Source: Verrucomicrobiota bacterium
GTDB taxonomy: Bacteria > Verrucomicrobiota > Verrucomicrobiia > Verrucomicrobiales > DEV007
NCBI GenBank assembly: GCA_963205275.1
Contig: CAUJIH010000011.1
Span: 1-64,000 of the forward strand
Direction of reading: 5' to 3'
Length of the DNA stretch: 64,000 bases
The translations under genes were made by a program, and so were the position numbers. The notes beneath the pieces are model-generated. The model searched no databases and was not told the DNA's origin. It saw only the letters and a program-made list of their open reading frames with translations. Positions 55,311 to 64,000 of the stretch are shown piece by piece (the first letter of the stretch is position 1; every line of letters starts with the position of its first letter).

Positions 55311-57761
55311 CTACCTGATCCGCTCCACGCTGAAATCGTCGATGTAAATGGTGCTGCCAGCGGGAAATCCATCCAATAACACCATCATTTCGATTTTTGT
55401 TTCGGTCGGAACATCGGCTTTCGGGAGATGGAAGGGAATGGCGAAGGAATTCCACTCTCCGTTCTGGATGCTCATGAACTGTTGCGGGAGGCCCCAGGTG
55501 GCAACGATTTTTCCATCGACTTTGTTCGCGGTCATTCGGAGTCCGACCTGCCCGGCTTGCATACCCTCGGGCAGATAACAGCTCACTTTGACCACATAAT
55601 CACCTGAGATGTAATCGATGCGTTGATAGACTCCGCCGCGCCCGAGGCCACTGATGCTCAGACTGTGCATTCCACTGAAGGCACGCTCGTCCGTAATCTT
55701 CCATGTCCCACGGGCATACTCCTTCGATTCCCCGGCTTTGTCCCAGTAGATCCAGCCATTCTTTCCTTCCTCGAAGGATTTATTTTCTGTGATCAATTCT
55801 ACCTTGCCCCCGGCAGCTCGAAGCATCTGGTCTGCCTGCTCGCGCAGTTTTCCTTCCGCCTTCGCTGCGAGCGACTGAATTCGCTCCCTCACCTGTGTGC
55901 TCTTGCCGATCCAAGGCTGCAGTTGCCAAAGAGGAGCCGTAGCCCAATTCTCTCCACTCAGAGGATTTGCTCGTGTGATCCATTGATAGTTCACCTGATG
56001 CAGTGGATCATTTTTTAAGCTCGCCAATAACTCCTGTCGTTTAGCACCCGCCTCGAGTGTCTCCACCGCTTGGTCCAGCATCGTGAGAGCCTCTTTTTCT
56101 GATTGAGCGACGCGCACGGGCTTTGTCCCCCGGAAGGAAAGAACGTTCGTCCGATAGAAGGACCACATTTTCTGTAGCATCTCCACCCGTGCTTTCCGTT
56201 GCGGGGTGTCAGTCAACTTCAGCGCCGCCTCCATCGCGCGATCAGACTCAGCAAGCATTTCATCAGTAACGTCGAGTAGATAGGTGGGCGTGCCATTGAA
56301 GGGCAAATACTGACCTCGCTTCGTATTCCACTCTGATTTTAGGAGACCCTCGGTCCAGAATTTCTCCCAGACACTGTAGAAGCGTGCGAGTTCTGGCGCA
56401 GCCTTTTCTCCGGCACAATGCGTGTACCAGTCAGTCAGCAGGGCATCCACATCCTGATTCGGATTCCACAGCAGTCGAGTGAAGATCCAAGGCTTCGGTC
56501 CCTCTCCCCAGTTGGGATAGAGTTCGGAGTAATGATACTTCACCTGATGAGCCGCTCCCCAACTCAGATACCGTTGCATCTCGTGAAAATACACGCGAGG
56601 AAGCAGATAGGAGCCTCCGTAATCGTAGCCATACCAGCCGAGAGTCGGAGCAGCTTTCAACCACTGCTCGGTGAGATCTTCGCCCAGTTTACGCAACTCC
56701 GGATCCGTCCAGCGCATCCTGTCATAAGTCATGAACGGGATGATGCGCGGGTGAACTCCGACTCGCGTCGGAGGCGAAAACAGACCATTGTAGGCGAGGG
56801 TTCCGAACCATTTGTCGGGATATTTTTTGAGCACCTTCTCGACCACCTCGTTCGCCCACTGAAAATAGTCATCGGACACGTCTTGGTAGCCCAGCGCGTT
56901 CTCCTTTCCTGAGCGTCTCGCGAGTGACTCCGGGGATTGATCCCAGTTGTTGGAATCGTTCATTCCGAGCGAGTAGGTCTGCTGATCTGGATTCTCGTCG
57001 AAATATTCGATGATGCGTTTTACAGAGGCATCGACAATACCAGGAGCCGACAGGTTTGGCTGCCAGCGAATCTCACTTTTCTCGAAGGGAATCAGTCGCT
57101 CACCGTTCAGCAGGGGGTAGAACTCGGGATGCGTTTTCCCGAATTCACTGGCGGGCAGGAGATTTAGCAGATTGTGGTGAAAAGCCATGCGCGTGGGACC
57201 GTCGCGCTGGACTTTATTGAAGCGGCCCCACTCAAGCAAAGACGCTCGCGGCGAGAGCGTCCGAAAGAGAAACGTCGGCTCTTGGAGGATATCTACCTCC
57301 GGCAGATCGATATCCGTGTGAACGGGAATATCGATCCCCAGATCAGTAGGCATCAGCCAACGGACCCCGAGAAAGCGCTCCAGAAACTCATAAACTCCGT
57401 ATTCAATTCCGTAGTCACTGCCTCCGCTAATCACGAAATTGTGAGAATTGAGGCTCCGGAGGACGAAGCCTTCCTCGTCCAGCTTCGAGACATCCACCTC
57501 AGGATGCTTTCCGATGAACAGGAGATTCTCGGCAGTCTCATCATTGATCGCTATCGTCGCTCCGGTGCTCTTTTTCACATACTCCTGCAGGATTTTTGCC
57601 GCTTCGTGGACTGCCTCGCTGGCATCTGGAGTGAGTCGAATCGTTACTGTAGAACTCCCGTTTTTTACAAGCGGCATAGCGGCGGCAGAAGACGGAAGAA
57701 GACTCATTCCGCCACCGATGAGCAGCAGAGTCGACAGACAAAGGGAAAATTTTGTAATCAT
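55311..57761 (-). CDS. DUF4838-type secreted glycosidase-like protein with C-terminal carbohydrate-binding-like domain
   Basis: 'GSSTVTIRLTPDASEAVHEAAKILQEYVKKSTGATIAI', 'YEFLERFLGVRWLMPTDLG', 'YDYGGSYLLPRVYFHEMQRYLSWGAAHQVKYHYSELYPNWGEGPKPWIFTRLLWNPNQD'. Start at internal ATG 57761 (signal peptide 'MITKFSLCLSTLLLIGGG'). Confidence 0.78.
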   Translation of the reverse strand: MITKFSLCLSTLLLIGGGMSLLPSSAAAMPLVKNGSSTVTIRLTPDASEAVHEAAKILQEYVKKSTGATIAINDETAENLLFIGKHPEVDVSKLDEEGFVLRSLNSHNFVISGGSDYGIEYGVYEFLERFLGVRWLMPTDLGIDIPVHTDIDLPEVDILQEPTFLFRTLSPRASLLEWGRFNKVQRDGPTRMAFHHNLLNLLPASEFGKTHPEFYPLLNGERLIPFEKSEIRWQPNLSAPGIVDASVKRIIEYFDENPDQQTYSLGMNDSNNWDQSPESLARRSGKENALGYQDVSDDYFQWANEVVEKVLKKYPDKWFGTLAYNGLFSPPTRVGVHPRIIPFMTYDRMRWTDPELRKLGEDLTEQWLKAAPTLGWYGYDYGGSYLLPRVYFHEMQRYLSWGAAHQVKYHYSELYPNWGEGPKPWIFTRLLWNPNQDVDALLTDWYTHCAGEKAAPELARFYSVWEKFWTEGLLKSEWNTKRGQYLPFNGTPTYLLDVTDEMLAESDRAMEAALKLTDTPQRKARVEMLQKMWSFYRTNVLSFRGTKPVRVAQSEKEALTMLDQAVETLEAGAKRQELLASLKNDPLHQVNYQWITRANPLSGENWATAPLWQLQPWIGKSTQVRERIQSLAAKAEGKLREQADQMLRAAGGKVELITENKSFEEGKNGWIYWDKAGESKEYARGTWKITDERAFSGMHSLSISGLGRGGVYQRIDYISGDYVVKVSCYLPEGMQAGQVGLRMTANKVDGKIVATWGLPQQFMSIQNGEWNSFAIPFHLPKADVPTETKIEMMVLLDGFPAGSTIYIDDFSVERIR

Positions 57762-57881
57762 AACAGAAGGGCGCAATTCAAGCCTGGAATGATTCATGGA
57801 GCTTGCCAAGTCAAAGGATTTCCGCAACCCCGCCTTTTCATCAGTGCGCAATTCTGCTATTCGTTACAGTCATCAATCATC

Positions 57882-60800
57882 ATGAGACCAATCCACAACT
57901 CTCTCTTCCGTTTATCGCTGTGGCTTCTGTCGTGCCTCCTCCTGTCGAGTCTGACAATCTCCGCCGACGATGCACCAGCACAGGCGACGACAACGGCTTC
58001 CCGCTGGTGGGAGAAAATCCCGGTGACGGACGCGACATCTCCTCGCACGCTGGCGCTCTGGCGCTTTGACACGGCTGAAACCGTGGGAAAAAACGAGTCT
58101 TCTCATAAGCTCGATGACGGGAAACTCGCGGGTGCCCTCTGGAGTGCCGAGGGCAGATTCGGGGGCTGCATCGAAAGTGCTCCCGGCTTTCCAGTCGAAG
58201 ACAAGCGTCACGCTTTCCTCGTAAAACGATCCCCCTTACTGTCGCCCTCTGGGCCGTTCACACTGGAGATGTGGCTCCGTCCGAAACCCGCTGACATATT
58301 CGTTCCTGAACTCTCTCCAGTGTTGGCAGACTCGAAATACGTGCCCTATCGACACAATGGTTTCAAATGGAGTCTGACCAAGGGCCAGAAAGACGGAACA
58401 CGACGTTTTGCCCTTGAGATCGGACTCGGAAACCGCTCGGCAAACTGGATTTCTAATCCGATCACCCTTTCGTCTGAGGAATGGCACCATGCGGCGTTTT
58501 CCTATGACGGTCAGGGAACGACCAGTTTCTGGCTCGATGGTGTCCAAATCGGGCAGTCCTCAGTGCCTGCTGCGGGTGGAATGGCGATGGCTGAGCAGGA
58601 TCTGTCGATCGCGGACCGACTCGGATCAAATTTCCAGGGCTTTCCCGGCTGGATTGATGAAGTCCGGCTGAGCGAAGGTCTCCTCACCTTCCGCCCTTTC
58701 CAGATTGAAACGCAATCTGCACGCCCTGCGTTCCTCCGATTCACAGAGAAAGCGGCGATTCGATTGAATCTTCGCAATCTCGCTACAACGCCGCTCACGG
58801 GAGCGAAGCTCCGACTCGCGCTTCCCGGAGCGGGAACGAAGGAGATCAGTCTGCCCGCGATCGCTCCTGGCGAATCCCATCCGCTGGAACTCCCCATTGA
58901 CGCGACATTGCGGGCGGATGAATACACCGCAGACGTGACCTTTCTCCTGCCGGGATGGGGAGGAGAAAAGGAGATCTACACCGCTACCGAGCGATTGCCC
59001 TACGTCCTCGTGCGCCGTCCTCTGCCCCACCGTATGCCCGTCGTGATGTGGGGAATCGGGGGAAATGGACTAACGAAGGAATTGCCTCGCCTGAAAGACA
59101 TCGGCTTTACCCACTGCCTAGGACTCTGGGTAGACATGAAAGCTGTCTGGGACAATGGCGCCAAGGCGGAAATTAATCCTCCTGATATTGTTCGCTCCAG
59201 CCGCGACATGCTCGATCTGGCGCTGGCAAACGACATGCGTATCATTTCATCAGTTTCTCCGACTCATTGGCTGAGCGAATCAGAGGATGGCAAACCCTAC
59301 GTCCGAATCAATCGCGAGGGAAAACCCTACGACAGACCGGATGTGAGCGGTCTCTTTCCGAGGGTACAGGAGTTCAGTCACGACGTCGGCGTAGCGCTCG
59401 GTCGCACGTACGGCGATCATCCCGCCTTCGAGTCTGCCCTACTCAGCACTGAGCAGCGCGACGCCACGCAACTCTCCTTCCACCCGATCGAGATCGAAGC
59501 TGCGAAAAAGGCGCTCGGCTCCGACATTCCCGCAGTGGCCAAGATTAAGAATGGAGTGAAATACGATGAACTGCCTGACTTTCCGAAGGACCGCGTCGTG
59601 GCTGATGATGATCCCGTCTTGGCCTATTACCGCTGGTTTTGGAGCGATGGAGACGGATGGAGCGCCATCCATTCCCGACTAAATGATGGCCTGCACGAAT
59701 CCATCAATCGGAAGAACTTCTGGACTTTCTTTGATCCTGCGGTGCGCGTGCCCAGCGTACACGGCAGCGGGGGGAATGCCGATGTACTCTCTCACTGGAC
59801 CTACACCTACCCAGATCCGATTCGCATCGGACTCTGCGCGGACGAGCTGTTCGCTATGGCACGAGCGAACGGTCATCATCAGCGTGTGATGAAAATGACT
59901 CAGATCATCTGGTACCGCAGTCGCACCGCTCCGGCAGCACCCGCAGCATCCGAGGGTCTGCCGGTCACGCAATCTCCCTGGCTCGACTACGATGCCGGTG
60001 CCAGTTACATCACCATCGCCCCGATGCACCTGCGTGAGGCACTATGGCTGAAACTCGCCCGCCCTGTATCCGGCATTATGTATCATGGCTGGGGGTCGCT
60101 GGTGCCACTCGATCCTCCGACAGGCTACACCTTCACCAATCCCAACACCGCTCCGGAGCTAAAGCGTCTGATCTCTGACGTCGTGGAGCCACTCGGTCCA
60201 ACACTCCTGCAGGTTCCGGACGTGGAATCCGACGTCGTGTTTCTAGAGAGCTTCACCTCTCAGATGTTCGCTCGGCGCGGCACCTACGGCTGGGGAAATT
60301 CTTGGGCGGCGGACCTTTACCAGATCGCTACGAGCGCACAGTTGCAATCCGACGTAACCTATGAGGAAAACCTCACCGAAGAGCGTCTCAAACGAGCAAA
60401 AATCCTAATTATGGGCGATTGCGATGTGTTGCCAAAATCCATCGTGACTCGTGTTCTGGCTTTTCAGAAGGCTGGAGGGATCGTAGTCGGCGATGGAGAA
60501 CTCTGCCCTGCGATCAAGCCCGACATTCTGGTGCCTCGCTACGCTCGGGTGGGCAAGGCCGCGGAAGATTACAAAGTGCTGCTCGGCTTGGCCGACAAGC
60601 TGAAGACTGATCTCTCGGGCAAGGGGTATCAGTGGATTCTCGCCTCTGACAATTCAAAGGTCTATACACGCCGTCGCGCTGTCGGAAACACTGATTATCT
60701 TTTCGCGATCAATGATTCCCGTGAAGCCGGCACCTATGTCGGCGGTCACGGACTCGTCATGGAGGATGGCGTGCCTTCAGATACCGTGCTGAGGCTGCGC

Positions 60801-61244
60801 CGTGCGAAAGGTCATGCCTACGACCTGTCCGCACATCAGCCGATTCCGATGGAAGGGGCAAAGGACGGACAGCTCTCCTTGCCCTTGTCCCTCGGCCCCT
60901 GTGAAGGGCGCGTCATCATGGTGACTGAGCGACCTGTCGAGAAAATCGGACTGAATGCTCCCAAAGAAGCGAAAGCAGGTGACTCAGTGCCTCTGGAGAT
61001 CGCCATCACAGACGCCGAAGGCAAGCCCATCGACGCCGTCGTCCCCGTCGATCTGCGAATCGTCGATCCCGAGGGAGCACCCGCTGAGCCGAACGGATAC
61101 TACGGAGCTGGAAATGGGGTGCTGAAGCTCACTCTCGATCTGGCTAAGAATGATCGTGTCGGTCTCTGGGAAATCCGTGCAAAGGAAGGAGCCACCGGAA
61201 GAGAAGTAGTCGGCTGGCTCCGCGTCAAACCTTCTGCGAAATGA
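57882..61244 (+). CDS. Large secreted protein: LamG-like domain + TIM-barrel-like glycosidase candidate
   Basis: Signal peptide 'MRPIHNSLFRLSLWLLSCLLLSSLTISADD'; LamG 'PFTLEMWLRPK...WHHAAFSYDGQGTTSFWLDGVQIG...GWIDEVRLSEGLL'; barrel-like central part and GH42-trimerisation-like 'RAKILIMGDCDVLPKSIVTRVLAFQKAGGIVVGDGEL'. Confidence 0.75.
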   Translation: MRPIHNSLFRLSLWLLSCLLLSSLTISADDAPAQATTTASRWWEKIPVTDATSPRTLALWRFDTAETVGKNESSHKLDDGKLAGALWSAEGRFGGCIESAPGFPVEDKRHAFLVKRSPLLSPSGPFTLEMWLRPKPADIFVPELSPVLADSKYVPYRHNGFKWSLTKGQKDGTRRFALEIGLGNRSANWISNPITLSSEEWHHAAFSYDGQGTTSFWLDGVQIGQSSVPAAGGMAMAEQDLSIADRLGSNFQGFPGWIDEVRLSEGLLTFRPFQIETQSARPAFLRFTEKAAIRLNLRNLATTPLTGAKLRLALPGAGTKEISLPAIAPGESHPLELPIDATLRADEYTADVTFLLPGWGGEKEIYTATERLPYVLVRRPLPHRMPVVMWGIGGNGLTKELPRLKDIGFTHCLGLWVDMKAVWDNGAKAEINPPDIVRSSRDMLDLALANDMRIISSVSPTHWLSESEDGKPYVRINREGKPYDRPDVSGLFPRVQEFSHDVGVALGRTYGDHPAFESALLSTEQRDATQLSFHPIEIEAAKKALGSDIPAVAKIKNGVKYDELPDFPKDRVVADDDPVLAYYRWFWSDGDGWSAIHSRLNDGLHESINRKNFWTFFDPAVRVPSVHGSGGNADVLSHWTYTYPDPIRIGLCADELFAMARANGHHQRVMKMTQIIWYRSRTAPAAPAASEGLPVTQSPWLDYDAGASYITIAPMHLREALWLKLARPVSGIMYHGWGSLVPLDPPTGYTFTNPNTAPELKRLISDVVEPLGPTLLQVPDVESDVVFLESFTSQMFARRGTYGWGNSWAADLYQIATSAQLQSDVTYEENLTEERLKRAKILIMGDCDVLPKSIVTRVLAFQKAGGIVVGDGELCPAIKPDILVPRYARVGKAAEDYKVLLGLADKLKTDLSGKGYQWILASDNSKVYTRRRAVGNTDYLFAINDSREAGTYVGGHGLVMEDGVPSDTVLRLRRAKGHAYDLSAHQPIPMEGAKDGQLSLPLSLGPCEGRVIMVTERPVEKIGLNAPKEAKAGDSVPLEIAITDAEGKPIDAVVPVDLRIVDPEGAPAEPNGYYGAGNGVLKLTLDLAKNDRVGLWEIRAKEGATGREVVGWLRVKPSAK

Positions 61245-61290
61245 AACGATTGTCTCTTCTTCAATCAAAATCCCACCTTTTTTCACAGAT

Positions 61291-62202
61291 ATGAAGCTGA
61301 AACTCTCCCTGCTGTTGGGCATACTCACCGCCTCTCTCGTCACGTCCGCCTCTGCCCTGACCGTCGGTTCCTATAACATCCGCTACGACAACGAAGGCGA
61401 CCGCAAGAACGACAATGGTTGGGATCAGCGGGCACCCATCATCGCCTCTCTGGTCCGCTTCCACGGCTTCGATATCTTCGGAACGCAGGAGGGCATCAGT
61501 ACGCAAATGGCCGATCTGATGAAACTGCTTCCAGAATACGCCTGTATCTCGTATGGACGAGATGACGGAGATCAAAAGGGCGAACACATGGGCATCTTCT
61601 ATCGCAAGAGCCTCTTTGATCGAGAGGACAGTGGTCGCTTTTGGCTCTCTGAAACACCTGATCAACCCGGAAAAGGCTGGGATGCTGCACTGCCTCGCAT
61701 TTGCACTTGGGCCAAGTTGAAGCCGAAATCCGGCGGGGCACCCCTCTGCTTCATGAGCATCCACTTCGACCACATCGGAGTCACTGCCCGAAACGAAAGC
61801 GCCAAACTACTTTCGAAAAAGGCGATAGAAATCGTCGGCGATGGCTCAGCGATTCTCGTGGGAGACTTCAATTCCTCGCAAGATAGTGAAGTGTACAAAA
61901 CAATGACCCACCTGCCAAACTTCGTCGATTCTCGGGAAAAAGCCGCGATTCGCTTCGAGTTAAACGGCACCTTCAATCAGTTCGATCCCAATTCCTGGTC
62001 GGGGACTCGGATCGACTACATCTTCGTGAGTCCCAATTTTCGCGTTCGACGCTATGGCGTCCTGACAGATTCCTACCGCACTCCTATCGAAGTACCTACA
62101 GCGGACGGAGAAAAGAAACCGTCGGAAATAAAGTGGGTCCGCTCTGTCGCACGAATGCCATCAGACCACTTCCCGATTCTCGCCGAACTCGAGCAACCGT
62201 AA
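61291..62202 (+). CDS. Secreted endonuclease/exonuclease/phosphatase family protein
   Basis: 'VGSYNIRYDNEGDRKNDNGWDQR', 'FGTQEG', 'FMSIHFDHIG', 'ILVGDFNSSQDSEVY', 'WSGTRIDYIFVSP', 'RMPSDHFPILAEL'. Confidence 0.93.
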   Translation: MKLKLSLLLGILTASLVTSASALTVGSYNIRYDNEGDRKNDNGWDQRAPIIASLVRFHGFDIFGTQEGISTQMADLMKLLPEYACISYGRDDGDQKGEHMGIFYRKSLFDREDSGRFWLSETPDQPGKGWDAALPRICTWAKLKPKSGGAPLCFMSIHFDHIGVTARNESAKLLSKKAIEIVGDGSAILVGDFNSSQDSEVYKTMTHLPNFVDSREKAAIRFELNGTFNQFDPNSWSGTRIDYIFVSPNFRVRRYGVLTDSYRTPIEVPTADGEKKPSEIKWVRSVARMPSDHFPILAELEQP

Positions 62203-62241
62203 CCTCGAGCCCCTCACCTGCCTCTCGAATCGCCTCTCCGA

Positions 62242-64000
62242 ATGAAGCAGTCAACAGCGCCCGTCGTCCCGCCCAAACTCCTCGTCCCTTTTCTGCTGGT
62301 AACCTTACTTTTTCCCCTTTGGGGATTCGCCAACGACATCACGAACCCGATGGTCGCGGCGTTTAAAAATATCCTTCTACTAAGCAATTTCGAGAGTTCG
62401 CTCGTGCAGGGGGCCTTTTACGGAGGCTATGCGCTCATGGCCATCCCAGCAGCGATCTTCATCACCCGTTTTACCTACAAGAAGGGTATCCTCCTCGGCT
62501 TGGGGCTCTACGCCCTCGGCTGTCTCCTGTTCATCCCGGCCGGATGGACGCTCAGCTTCTATCCCTTTCTCTTCGCCTATCTGGTGATGACCAGTGGCCT
62601 ATCCTTTCTGGAAACCACTGCCAATCCCTACATTCTGTCGATGGGGGATGAGAGCACGGCGACTCGACGGCTGAATCTGGCACAGGCCTTCAATCCGATG
62701 GGTTCCATCATCGGGATGTTCGTCGCCAGCATGGTGATCTTGGTCAATCTCAACAGCACCAGCGAGAGCACGAGGCGTATCCTAGTGGCTGCAGCGGATC
62801 AGGGGCAATCGGCACATCTCCAAGTGAGCGAAAAAATCGCCTCCGATCTGGATGTTCTGCAAAAGACGATTTCGGAGCCGAACTGGACCGCACGGAAGCG
62901 ATCTGCAAAAAAGGCGGAGGAGCTAACTGCAGCCCTGACTCATGATCTCGATCTGCTCGTCAATCCTCACGCAGATCGGATTCCCTCGATCCGAGAGGCG
63001 CTTACCTCAACTCCACGGAGCAACCCATTCGTCGAAGCGCTTCGCTCAGTCGCCGTCGTTCTCCAACTTCTCCCTGCTCCGACTCCGAGCCTTGCAGAGA
63101 AGGAACAACAGGAGTTCTTCGGAGGTCCGGTGGGGATGGAATTAGCGACAATTTTGGATCAGGAAACTCAGGCGGCAAAAGCCCTACCCGAGTTTAAGGA
63201 AGGGAAAGCGGCTCTCGCAAATGCGCTTCCGATGGCAGAAGCTGTGCTTGCAGAAACCTCCGGCATATATTCCGCTCTGAATGAAGGCAGTCAGGCCGAC
63301 AAATCGACGGCGGCAGATCAAGTCTCCTCGACTATTCTGTCGTTGGAAAAAGCGATCCTCGACGCCAAGCAAGCCTTTGCCGCACTCCCTATCCTAACTC
63401 TCCAGCCTGTGTTTGAAAAATTCGGAGATGAATTTGCGCAGATTCGAGAGACAGATCTTTTCACGGTCGTTGGTCCCTATGCACTGATGGGCGGACTGCT
63501 CCTGCTCGTCTTCCTCTTTTTTGTCTGGAAGCTTCCCGCTTCTGTCCCCAGCGAGAGCGGTACTTCGGAGAATCGCAGTTCCTCTCACCAGCCTCTCCAC
63601 ATCGCAGCGACTTTGAAGCGACTGCGTGGGCGCCCTCGCTACTGGGAAGGTGTGATTGCCCAAACCTTTTATGTAGGAGCGCAGATCATGTGTTGGACCT
63701 TCATCATCCAATACGCCGAGCTTGAACTGGGGATTTCCAAAGCGACTGCCCAGAATTGCAATATCTTGGCAATGGTGATCTTCGTCTCCAGCCGCTTCGT
63801 TTGTACCTTCCTACTTCACTACGTTTCGCCCGGATTTCTCATCGGACTGCTGGCTCTCGGCGGGATCCTCTTCACCGGTGGCACAATTTTTCTTCAGGGC
63901 TACGCTGGGCTATATTGCCTGATCGCGGTCTCTGCTTGCATGTCGTTGATGTTTCCCACCATATACGGGATCGCATTGAAAGGACTCGGCGACGATGCCA
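62242..64000 (+). CDS. FucP-family sugar MFS transporter (truncated by window end)
   Basis: 'KLLVPFLLVTLLFPLWGFANDITNPMVAAFKNILLLSNFESSLVQGAFYGGYALMAIPAAIF', 'GLSFLETTANPYILSMGDESTATRRLNLAQAFNPMGSIIGMF'. Contains a large inserted loop; frame stays open to the window edge. Confidence 0.88.
   Translation, partial: MKQSTAPVVPPKLLVPFLLVTLLFPLWGFANDITNPMVAAFKNILLLSNFESSLVQGAFYGGYALMAIPAAIFITRFTYKKGILLGLGLYALGCLLFIPAGWTLSFYPFLFAYLVMTSGLSFLETTANPYILSMGDESTATRRLNLAQAFNPMGSIIGMFVASMVILVNLNSTSESTRRILVAAADQGQSAHLQVSEKIASDLDVLQKTISEPNWTARKRSAKKAEELTAALTHDLDLLVNPHADRIPSIREALTSTPRSNPFVEALRSVAVVLQLLPAPTPSLAEKEQQEFFGGPVGMELATILDQETQAAKALPEFKEGKAALANALPMAEAVLAETSGIYSALNEGSQADKSTAADQVSSTILSLEKAILDAKQAFAALPILTLQPVFEKFGDEFAQIRETDLFTVVGPYALMGGLLLLVFLFFVWKLPASVPSESGTSENRSSSHQPLHIAATLKRLRGRPRYWEGVIAQTFYVGAQIMCWTFIIQYAELELGISKATAQNCNILAMVIFVSSRFVCTFLLHYVSPGFLIGLLALGGILFTGGTIFLQGYAGLYCLIAVSACMSLMFPTIYGIALKGLGDDA

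Noticed and set aside
57174-57881. N-terminal extension of the 1356-aa ORF
   Set aside because: It is antisense to the DUF4838 gene; a signal peptide and plausible start exist at 57882.
1-64000. tRNA, rRNA, tmRNA or RNase P RNA genes
   Set aside because: No convincing conserved sequence cores were recognised by eye; a tRNAscan-SE/Infernal run would be decisive.

Overview
The 64 kb window looks like a chromosomal segment of a Verrucomicrobiota-type (possibly Opitutae) bacterium; this placement is inferred from gene content and protein style, not searched. Left end, about 1-10.8 kb, is an accessory/defence-like segment. It holds a type III-like Res helicase-nuclease and a large DNA methyltransferase whose target-recognition segment is visibly AT-rich. 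It also holds a RAYT-type (Y1/HUH) transposase embedded in paired REP/BIME palindromes, a 231-bp tandem array of the same palindromes, a RelE-like-domain/UvrD-like helicase fusion, and a frameshifted IS66 transposase remnant. The rest is mostly core or metabolic: BtuB-like receptor + metH, secreted phosphatases, a membrane-bound dehydrogenase-like c-type cytochrome protein, a secreted HpaI-type aldolase, NfeD/flotillin, PBP4, a DegP-like protease with a degenerate paralogue, DUF47/Pit, rpmH-rnpA-yidD-yidC-jag, rpoZ-uvrB, rpmB, a UreF-like protein, clpS, a cbb3 oxidase operon with fused CcoNO, and a carbohydrate-utilisation-like cluster ending in a FucP-family transporter cut by the window end. 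The strongest candidates for something under-described are the RelE-UvrD fusion in the REP/RAYT + type III RM locus, the compensatory REP palindromes, the fused and tightly coupled cco operon with an unlisted 49-aa membrane ORF, and two transporters with large loop insertions. All family calls come from motifs read by eye; no database search was run.
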